This document shows, in pieces, positions 1 to 4,748 of a stretch of 5,022 bases of DNA. Position numbers and translations under genes: made by a program. Numbering within the stretch: the stretch's first letter is position 1; the number at the start of each line of letters is the position of its first letter. The notes below the pieces were generated by a model, which saw only the letters and a program-made list of their open reading frames with translations, was not told the origin of the DNA and made no database searches. The stretch is from Mycobacterium sp. GTDB taxonomy: Bacteria > Actinomycetota > Actinomycetes > Mycobacteriales > Mycobacteriaceae. Location: positions 1-5,022 of the forward strand of contig JAFAQO010000388.1 of NCBI GenBank assembly GCA_019246375.1. Direction: 5' to 3'.

Positions 1-82
1 CGGCCTGCGATCCGGGCGCGACGACCTCGTCGGTCGACTGCCCGCCACTTGCGATGGTCGCCGCCGTGCCCTGCGATTGCAT
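1..82 (-). CDS. Unidentified divergent gene, N-terminal fragment
   Basis: An open minus-strand frame begins with ATG at 82-80 and stays open to the left edge, giving 27 codons; it reads MQSQGTAATIASGGQSTDEV and continues with a few more residues. The start is supported by a perfect AGGAGG five bases upstream. The peptide is rich in Ala, Gly, Ser and Thr, has no hydrophobic run that would suggest a signal peptide or membrane anchor, and carries no motif I recognise. It looks like a flexible N-terminus preceding a domain that lies outside the window. The gene diverges from the SDR/ferredoxin/P450 operon and probably shares its control region. It could be another catabolic enzyme or a regulator; I assign no function. 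Confidence reflects the start signal and open frame only. Confidence 0.55.
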   Translation of the reverse strand, partial: MQSQGTAATIASGGQSTDEVVAPGSQA

Positions 83-87
83 TCCGG

Positions 88-93
88 CCTCCT
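88..93 (-). promoter_or_regulatory. Shine-Dalgarno sequence of the divergent gene
   Basis: On the minus strand the sequence is AGGAGG followed by CCGGA and ATG. This is a full anti-SD match at a five-base spacing, and it is the main reason to believe that a gene starts at 82 and leaves the window to the left. Confidence 0.6.
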
Positions 94-129
94 CATCGAG
101 TGGGATAACTCCATTCTCATCTTTGGCGA

Positions 130-157
130 ATCTTACATTCCACGTACGAGAATTCAA
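130..157 (-). promoter_or_regulatory. Candidate SigA-type promoter for the divergent gene
   Basis: On the minus strand TTGAAT (157-152) is followed after 16 bases by TAAGAT (135-130). TTGAAT matches the TTGACA consensus at four of six positions and TAAGAT fits the TAnnnT pattern. Transcription would start near 123, leaving an untranslated leader of about 40 bases that contains the AGGAGG before the ATG at 82. The boxes were found by eye; other start sites are possible. Confidence 0.4.
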
Positions 158-159
158 GA
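131..159. promoter_or_regulatory. Imperfect inverted repeat, candidate operator
   Basis: The arms TCTTACATTC (131-140) and GAATTCAAGA (150-159) are reverse complements at eight of ten positions and are separated by nine bases that include CGTACG. The element covers most of the -35 to -10 interval of the proposed minus-strand promoter and lies between divergent genes, which is where TetR- or GntR-type repressors of catabolic operons often bind. Which regulator binds, if any, cannot be told. It does not resemble the KstR consensus (TnnAACnnGTTnnA) or the KstR2 type (CAAGnnCTTG core). Confidence 0.4.
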
Positions 160-251
160 CACTCAGAAGAACCCTTATCGAGCTGCTGACCAGCACCGCA
201 GAGTGTCCAGTGCACCCCGTCACCGCAGCTGAAGGCGGTATATCGGTAAGC

Positions 252-281
252 TTGCGGGACGCTCAATTGCGAGAGTAAGGT
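252..281 (+). promoter_or_regulatory. Candidate promoter of the SDR-ferredoxin-P450 operon
   Basis: TTGCGG (252-257) and TAAGGT (276-281) are separated by 18 bases and fit a relaxed mycobacterial SigA pattern. The transcript would start near 288, just ahead of the AAGGGAG at 294-300. A competing -10 candidate is CATAAT at 285-290, but it has no convincing -35, and a transcript starting from it would begin inside the SD sequence. Assigned by eye. Confidence 0.3.
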
Positions 282-307
282 TCTCATAATTGCAAGGGAG
301 ATTCTTT

Positions 308-361
308 GTGTCTGAGACGGTATCGCCCACGGCTGTCCTGAGGGATGAGGTCTGGGCGTGA
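308..361 (+). CDS. Possible 17-codon leader peptide ORF, coupled to the SDR
   Basis: GTG at 308 opens a 17-codon frame, MSETVSPTAVLRDEVWA, which ends with TGA at 359-361. Its start is preceded by AAGGGAG (294-300) at a seven-base spacing, a better SD than that of the SDR that follows. The stop overlaps the SDR start as GTGA, the usual arrangement for translational coupling. No run of one amino acid suggests classical attenuation, and no paired stems are obvious. It may be a short translated leader that delivers ribosomes to the SDR start, a tiny functional protein, or a chance ORF. A frameshifted extension of the SDR is unlikely, because the SDR already has a normal N-terminus starting just before its Rossmann motif. 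Confidence 0.4.
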   Translation: MSETVSPTAVLRDEVWA

Positions 362-1059
362 GGACGGCCGTCGTCACCGGCGGAGGATCGGGAATCGGCC
401 TGGCGGTCGCACAACGGCTCCGCGCCGACGGTTACCAGGTCGCCACCATCGACCTCAAACCCTCCGAGACCGAGCTCGCTTACACCGCCGATGTGACCGA
501 CCGTCCACAGGTGGATGCGGCGTTATCGGCAATTCGCGACCAACTGGGGCCGGTCACGGTTCTGGTTAACGCCGCCGGCCTCGACGGGTTCAAACGTTTC
601 GTCCAGATCGAGTTCGAGGATTGGCAGCGGATCATCGACGTCAACCTCAACGGCGTCTTCCACATGATCCAGGCAGTGCTGCCCGACATGCTGGCGGCAG
701 GCTGGGGACGGATCGTCAATATCTCCTCGTCGAGCACCCACTCCGGCGTCCCATACATGGCTCACTATGTGGCGGCCAAATCCGCCGTCAACGGGCTCAC
801 CAAGTCGCTGGCCCTCGAGTACGGACCCAGCGGCATCACGGTCAATGCGGTGCCCCCGGGTTTCATCGACACTCCCATGCTGCGCAACGCCGAAGAACAT
901 GGCTACCTCGGCGACATCGAGAAGAACATCGCGGCGACCCCGGTGCGCCGGATGGGCAGACCGGAGGACATCGCCGCGGCATGCGCCTTTTTGGTGTCGG
1001 AGGAAGCCAGCTACATCACCGGTCAGATATTGGGAGTGAATGGCGGTCGAAACACTTAA
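358..1059 (+). CDS. Classical SDR oxidoreductase (FabG / hydroxyacyl-CoA dehydrogenase-like)
   Basis: A 233-residue classical short-chain dehydrogenase/reductase, of usual family length and complete. The Rossmann motif TGGGSGIG lies at residues 7-14. Asp32 ends the second beta strand, which favours NAD(H) over NADP(H). NAAG is at 71-74, the structural Asn at 96, the catalytic Ser about 124, and Tyr137-x3-Lys141 completes the tetrad. VPPGFIDTPM (165-174) and the C-terminal TGQILGVNGG complete the fold. GTG 358 is the only plausible start: an in-frame TGA lies at 346-348, and GAGG sits seven bases upstream of the GTG. It is the first enzyme gene of the operon, 35 bases before the next SDR. It probably oxidises a secondary alcohol or beta-hydroxyacyl-CoA, or reduces the matching ketone; the substrate is unknown. 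3-Oxoacyl-ACP reductase would be a generic label rather than a proven role. Confidence 0.9.
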   Translation: MRTAVVTGGGSGIGLAVAQRLRADGYQVATIDLKPSETELAYTADVTDRPQVDAALSAIRDQLGPVTVLVNAAGLDGFKRFVQIEFEDWQRIIDVNLNGVFHMIQAVLPDMLAAGWGRIVNISSSSTHSGVPYMAHYVAAKSAVNGLTKSLALEYGPSGITVNAVPPGFIDTPMLRNAEEHGYLGDIEKNIAATPVRRMGRPEDIAAACAFLVSEEASYITGQILGVNGGRNT

Positions 1060-1082
1060 CCGGATGTTCGACGAACCAAGCG

Positions 1083-1089
1083 AAAGGAG
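1083..1089 (+). promoter_or_regulatory. Shine-Dalgarno sequence fixing the SDR start
   Basis: AAAGGAG ends five bases before GTG 1095. It selects that codon over the upstream sense codons of the same open frame, which extends back to about 621 only as a shadow of the preceding SDR. Confidence 0.7.
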
Positions 1090-1094
1090 AACCT

Positions 1095-1955
1095 GTGGGA
1101 CGCGTAGCGGGAAAAGTCGCATTCGTCACCGGTGCGGCGCGCGGCCAAGGCCGCAGTCACGCAGTGCGACTGGCTGAGGAAGGCGCCGACATCATTGCCG
1201 TCGACTTGTGTCGCGACATCGACAGCATCGGATACCCGATGGCCGGACCGGAGGATCTCGACGAAACCGCGCGACTCATCGAAAAGACCGGCCAAGGCAT
1301 AGTGACGGCGCAAGCCGATGTGCGCGAGGCCGCGCAACTGCGCACCGCGCTGGAAAACGGTGTCTCCGAGTTCGGCAAGCTCGACATCGTTGTGGCTCAA
1401 GCCGGCGTCGCGGGCATGAAGGGCACACCGCCGCTGCAGGCGTGGTGCGACGTGATCAACACCAACCTGATCGGCACCATCAACGCCATCCAGGTTGCCT
1501 TGCCGCATCTGAAAGAAGGCGCCTCGATCATCGCCACCGGATCGACGGCCGCACTCATGGACACCAGCAAAAAGGACAACCCTGGCAACGACCCCGGCGG
1601 TATGGCCTACGTCCACTCCAAGCGCGCGCTGGCCAACTACGTCCATGATCTGGCGACCGAGCTTGCCGCTCTTGGGATTCGCGCCAACGTCGTTCATCCG
1701 ACCAACTGCAACACCGCGATGCTGCAAAGCGAGCCGATGTACCGCTCTTTCCGGCCGGACCTCGAACACCCGACGCGTGCTGATGCCGAGCCCGTTTTCG
1801 GTGTGCAGCAGGCGATGAAGATTCCCTTCATCGAACCGGAGGACATCAGCAACGCCGTACTGTGGCTCGCCTCCGACGAGGCCAGGTATGTGACCGGTAT
1901 GCAGTTGCGCGTGGACGCCGGCGGTTACCTCAAGTGGTACGACTACCGCAAGTAA
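1095..1955 (+). CDS. Mycofactocin-coupled SDR family oxidoreductase
   Basis: A 286-residue SDR with the hallmarks of the mycofactocin-linked clade that includes carveol dehydrogenase. TGAARGQGRSHA is at residues 12-23. Asp37 ends the second strand and is followed by the clade-specific insert DLCRDIDSIGYPMAGPEDL (37-55). GSTAA is at 149-153, Tyr172-x3-Lys176 is the catalytic pair, HPTNCNTAM is at 201-209, and YVTGMQLRVDAGGYLKW closes the fold. Family members hold NAD(H) very tightly and pass hydride to the peptide-derived redox carrier mycofactocin, so the enzyme most likely oxidises an alcohol to a ketone or aldehyde in the cytosol. The usual NAG motif after the fourth strand reads AQAG (101-104), a Gln in place of the conserved Asn. 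The ferredoxin gene follows after 10 bases, suggesting that the alcohol made by the P450 is a substrate (inference). The mycofactocin biosynthesis genes are not in the window. Confidence 0.9.
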   Translation: MGRVAGKVAFVTGAARGQGRSHAVRLAEEGADIIAVDLCRDIDSIGYPMAGPEDLDETARLIEKTGQGIVTAQADVREAAQLRTALENGVSEFGKLDIVVAQAGVAGMKGTPPLQAWCDVINTNLIGTINAIQVALPHLKEGASIIATGSTAALMDTSKKDNPGNDPGGMAYVHSKRALANYVHDLATELAALGIRANVVHPTNCNTAMLQSEPMYRSFRPDLEHPTRADAEPVFGVQQAMKIPFIEPEDISNAVLWLASDEARYVTGMQLRVDAGGYLKWYDYRK

Positions 1956-1965
1956 GGGGAGCTCT

Positions 1966-2178
1966 GTGAAGGTTTGGGTCGACCCGGAGCGCTGCCAAGG
2001 GCACACGCTCTGCGCCATGATCGCGCCGGATTCCTTCCAACTCGACGACATCCAAGGTCATTCGTCGGCGGTCTCGGAAGAGGTCCCAGTGGAACAGGAG
2101 TTGCAAGTCCGGGAAGCCGCTCAGTCGTGTCCGGAACAGGCCATCTTCGTCGAAGAGACAGGGAGAGAGAGGCCTTGA
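1966..2178 (+). CDS. Small ferredoxin, P450 redox partner
   Basis: A 70-residue acidic ferredoxin of the type usually found beside actinobacterial P450 genes. The cluster ligands are Cys10, Cys16 and Cys55-Pro56, in the pattern C-x2-H-x2-C…CP. The fourth position, which would be Cys in a 4Fe-4S protein, is His13, so a 3Fe-4S cluster is expected, although His-containing members need direct testing. It carries single electrons from a ferredoxin reductase to the P450 in the cytosol. GTG 1966 is preceded by AAGGGGAG, which overlaps the TAA of the upstream SDR and leaves four bases before the start. The stop overlaps the P450 start, so the two proteins are probably made in linked amounts. No reductase gene is present, so one from elsewhere in the genome must serve. 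Confidence 0.92.
   Translation: MKVWVDPERCQGHTLCAMIAPDSFQLDDIQGHSSAVSEEVPVEQELQVREAAQSCPEQAIFVEETGRERP
2160..2165 (+). promoter_or_regulatory. Shine-Dalgarno candidate for the TTG start of the P450
   Basis: AGGGAG lies nine bases before TTG 2175, within the purine-rich end of the ferredoxin gene. The next in-frame ATG (2283) would remove 36 residues, including the conserved-looking FDRHTAEYRPQF segment, so TTG at the TTGA overlap is preferred. Confidence 0.5.
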
Positions 2179-3539
2179 GCGTCGACGACGTCGTCAGCGA
2201 CGACGAGCGGAAGAAGTATCGATACCACTTCGACCGGCACACGGCGGAGTACCGGCCGCAGTTCGAAACGATCACCGAGGAGATGCACACCAAGTGCCCG
2301 CTGGCCTGGAGTGATACCTACGGCGGCCATTGGGTGGCCGCCGGCAGCCGTGAGGTCTTCGAACTCGCCCGTTGTCCGCAAGTGTCCAACGATCACGACG
2401 TGAACGGCCAACGCCGTGGCTATAAGGGCATTGCGATCCCGTCGGCCAGCCGCGTCAACGGCGTGCGGGGCGGGATTCTGGAAATGGATGATCCTGAGCA
2501 CCGCACCTACCGCAACGTGCTCAATCCGTATCTGTCGCCGGCTGCGGTCAAACGCTGGGAGCCTTTCATCGATGACGTGACGCGCGCCTGCCTGGACGAG
2601 AAGATCGAAGAAGGTCGCATCGACTTCGTCGACGACCTCGCCAACATCGTCCCCGCCGTGTTGACGCTGGCGATCATAGGTATCCCTATGAAGAAGTGGA
2701 GGATGTATAGCGAGCCGACCCACGCCGCGGTATACACCCCCGAACACTCGCCGGACATCCAACGGGTGGTCGAGATGCATCGGCAGATGGGGCTGGATCT
2801 GCTCAACAACATGATCGAGATCCGCGAGAACCCGCGCCCCGGTGTGGTGAACGCGTTGATCCAGATGAGGATTGACGGTGAGCCCCCTCCCGATCTCGAA
2901 ATCCTAGGCAACCTCGGTCTAGTCATCGGCGGTGGCTTCGACACCACCACCGCGCTGACCGCCCACGCGATGGAGTGGCTGTCGCAGAATCCCGACCAGC
3001 GAGAGTTGCTCAGACGCCAGCGCGACACCCTGCTGAATTCCGCCACCGAGGAGTTCCTGCGCTACTTCACCCCGGCCCCCGGCGATGGACGCACGTTCTC
3101 CGACGACGTCGAAGTCGAAGGAACACAATTCAAAGAGGGCGAGCGACTGTGGATTTCCTGGGCGATGGCCAACCGCGATCCGGCGGTGTTCGCAGAGCCC
3201 AACAAGATTATCTTGGACCGTAAAGGCAACCGCCACTTCAGTTTTGGCCTCGGTGTACATCGGTGCATCGGGTCCAACGTGGCGCGCACGGTGTTCAAGT
3301 CCATGCTGACCGCGGTACTCGATCGGATGCCGGACTACCGCTGCGACCCCGAAGGCACCGTGCACTACGAAACAATCGGCGTCATTCAGGGGATGCGGAA
3401 CTTGCCGGCCACTTTCACACCGGGTCGCCGGATTGGTGCTGGCCTCGAAGAAACCCTGGAGAAGCTCCAACGAATCTGCGACGAACAGGAACTCGCCAGG
3501 CCCATCACCGAACGCAAGGAATCCGCGGTGATCGACTGA
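2175..3539 (+). CDS. Cytochrome P450 monooxygenase (class I, soluble)
   Basis: A 454-residue soluble P450 with all diagnostic elements. The C-helix has His109-x3-Arg113 for the haem propionates. The I-helix has GGGFDTTT (252-259), carrying the acid-alcohol pair Asp256-Thr257/258. The K-helix ExxR is Glu293-Arg296. The haem loop is FGLGVHRCIG (357-366), with Cys364 as the iron ligand. There is no membrane anchor. It should insert oxygen into a lipophilic substrate using electrons from the adjacent ferredoxin. The oxygen-activating helix has Gly-Gly where most P450s have Ala-Gly. The chain continues about 38 residues past the usual LPATFTPG ending (410-417) with a charged, probably helical tail rich in Glu, Lys and Arg. 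The TTG start overlaps the ferredoxin stop. Neighbouring alcohol dehydrogenases and acyl-CoA dehydrogenases point to steroid, terpenoid or alkyl-chain catabolism. I do not assign a CYP family number. Confidence 0.93.
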   Translation: MSVDDVVSDDERKKYRYHFDRHTAEYRPQFETITEEMHTKCPLAWSDTYGGHWVAAGSREVFELARCPQVSNDHDVNGQRRGYKGIAIPSASRVNGVRGGILEMDDPEHRTYRNVLNPYLSPAAVKRWEPFIDDVTRACLDEKIEEGRIDFVDDLANIVPAVLTLAIIGIPMKKWRMYSEPTHAAVYTPEHSPDIQRVVEMHRQMGLDLLNNMIEIRENPRPGVVNALIQMRIDGEPPPDLEILGNLGLVIGGGFDTTTALTAHAMEWLSQNPDQRELLRRQRDTLLNSATEEFLRYFTPAPGDGRTFSDDVEVEGTQFKEGERLWISWAMANRDPAVFAEPNKIILDRKGNRHFSFGLGVHRCIGSNVARTVFKSMLTAVLDRMPDYRCDPEGTVHYETIGVIQGMRNLPATFTPGRRIGAGLEETLEKLQRICDEQELARPITERKESAVID

Positions 3540-3545
3540 CCGCGG
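3523..3545. terminator. GC-rich stem-loop between convergent genes
   Basis: CCGCGGT (3523-3529) and ACCGCGG (3539-3545) form a perfect seven-base stem around a nine-base loop that includes part of the P450 stop codon. The same hairpin forms in the opposite transcript, starting 12 bases after the acyl-CoA dehydrogenase stop. There is no clear U tract on the plus strand; the minus strand has only a weak one (ATTCCTT). It could act as a two-way terminator of the U-tract-poor kind proposed in mycobacteria, or be a chance feature of GC-rich coding sequence. Confidence 0.35.
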
Positions 3546-3557
3546 TGGTGCGCCTGT

Positions 3558-4748
3558 TCAGCGCTGCGGCAGACCCAGCACTCGCTGCGCGATGATGTTG
3601 CGCTGGATCTCCGACGTGCCGCCGGCAATAGTTCCGGAGAAGCTGCGGGCGTAGCGTTCGAACCAACTGCCGAAGTAGTGATCGAGATTCATTGGCGCGT
3701 AGGGGCCCGTCAATGCAGGACTGACGAGACCGTCGGATCCCGCTGAATCCAGAGCATGTTCGGACGCGCTTCGCTCGGCTTCGGAACCGAGAAGCTTGAG
3801 CACGGATAAGGCGGGCACATCCTCTTCGCCTCGTGCGGCGCGCGCCAAAGCCACTGACCCGAGCAGCCGCAGCGCCTGGCGATCCATCACCAGTCCGGCG
3901 TACTGGTCGCGTTCCAGCGCCGTGGTCGGGTGGAAGTCGGCAATCAGATTGTCCATCCGGTCGGCGAAACCGAGCCACATCATCGTGCGCTCATGCCCCA
4001 ATGATCCGTTGGCCACCCGCCAGCCCTGATTCAACGGCCCAACGAGATTCTCGGTCGGCACACGGACATCGGTGAAGAACACCTCGTTGAAGTCCAGGTC
4101 GTCGCGAGCGCAGATCGACGGGAACGGCCGACGCGTCACACCGAGTGTGTCGGTGGGAATCAGCAACGCGCTGATCCCTTTGTGTTTGGGCACATCCGGG
4201 TCGGTGCGCACGAACGTCAACAACACATCAGCGTCGTGGGCTCCCGATGTCCATACCTTCTGACCGTTCACCACGAAATGGTCGCCTTGTGAATCGGTGC
4301 AGCGCACCGCCCGAGTCCGCAGCGACGCCAAATCGGAGCCGGCGCTCGGTTCACTCATCCCTAACGACGCGGTGATCTCGGCTCGCAGGATCGGCACCGC
4401 CCAGCGGTGCTTCTGCTCGTCGCTGCCGAACGACAACAGTGACGCCGCAACGATATTCACCCCTTGCGGATTGAAGCTGTGGTAGATGCGTCGCCGGCAC
4501 AGTTCGTCGAGGTACACGAACTGCTGCAGCACCGTCGCGTTGCGCCCCCCGAACTCCGGTGGATTGATAGGTAATAACCACCCATTGTCGAACAACAACC
4601 GCTGCCAACGACGTGCCCACACCGGCATGTGCGACACCGAACGAGGCCGCTCGATCGCTTCAGCAGCCGCAGCCGGAAGATGCTCGTCCAAGAACGCGAC
4701 GAACTCCGCGCGGAACGATTCGACGTCGGGATCAAAAGTCAGCTGCAC
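3558..4748 (-). CDS. Acyl-CoA dehydrogenase (FadE-type), likely catalytic subunit
   Basis: A complete 396-residue acyl-CoA dehydrogenase that removes hydrogens from C-alpha and C-beta of an acyl-CoA using FAD. Visible elements are the N-terminal helical domain, the flavin/substrate motif LGMSEPSAGSDL (129-140), NGQKVWTSG (161-169) and the C-terminal GGTSEIQRN with IIAQRVLGLP (to 394). The Glu found in MCAD-like enzymes just before the C-terminal GT is Gly376 here. Glu253 in GHER (251-254) sits where isovaleryl-CoA dehydrogenase keeps its base, so Glu253 is the likely catalytic residue. GTG 4748 is chosen because GGAGG lies six bases upstream; an in-frame ATG at 4805 lacks such a signal and would add 19 residues unlike the family. 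It overlaps the upstream dehydrogenase by 17 bases, which suggests a coupled heteromeric enzyme like the mycobacterial FadE pairs of sterol degradation. Substrate unknown. Confidence 0.92.
   Translation of the reverse strand: MQLTFDPDVESFRAEFVAFLDEHLPAAAAEAIERPRSVSHMPVWARRWQRLLFDNGWLLPINPPEFGGRNATVLQQFVYLDELCRRRIYHSFNPQGVNIVAASLLSFGSDEQKHRWAVPILRAEITASLGMSEPSAGSDLASLRTRAVRCTDSQGDHFVVNGQKVWTSGAHDADVLLTFVRTDPDVPKHKGISALLIPTDTLGVTRRPFPSICARDDLDFNEVFFTDVRVPTENLVGPLNQGWRVANGSLGHERTMMWLGFADRMDNLIADFHPTTALERDQYAGLVMDRQALRLLGSVALARAARGEEDVPALSVLKLLGSEAERSASEHALDSAGSDGLVSPALTGPYAPMNLDHYFGSWFERYARSFSGTIAGGTSEIQRNIIAQRVLGLPQR

Noticed and set aside
128..140. GAAT-N5-ATTC short inverted repeat
   Set aside because: Its arms are four bases and it is contained in the longer, better centred repeat at 131-159.
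54..278. Plus-strand open frame of 74 codons in the divergent control region
   Set aside because: It has no SD before its ATG, overlaps the better supported minus-strand start at 82 and both promoter candidates, and its translation resembles no protein family I know.
117..377. Minus-strand open frame of 86 codons across the operon promoter
   Set aside because: It runs antisense through the promoter, leader ORF and SDR start, lacks an SD and shows no recognisable domain.
1066..1076. GTTCGACGAAC palindrome between the two SDR genes
   Set aside because: It is only five bases per arm around one base. The half-sites are in the opposite order to the mycobacterial LexA box (GAAC…GTTC), and nothing else suggests a promoter in this 35-base gap.
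1056..2051. Long minus-strand open frame opposite the mycofactocin SDR
   Set aside because: Long antisense frames are common opposite GC-rich genes. The translation is rich in Arg, Gly, Val and His with no family motif, while the plus strand encodes a clear SDR.
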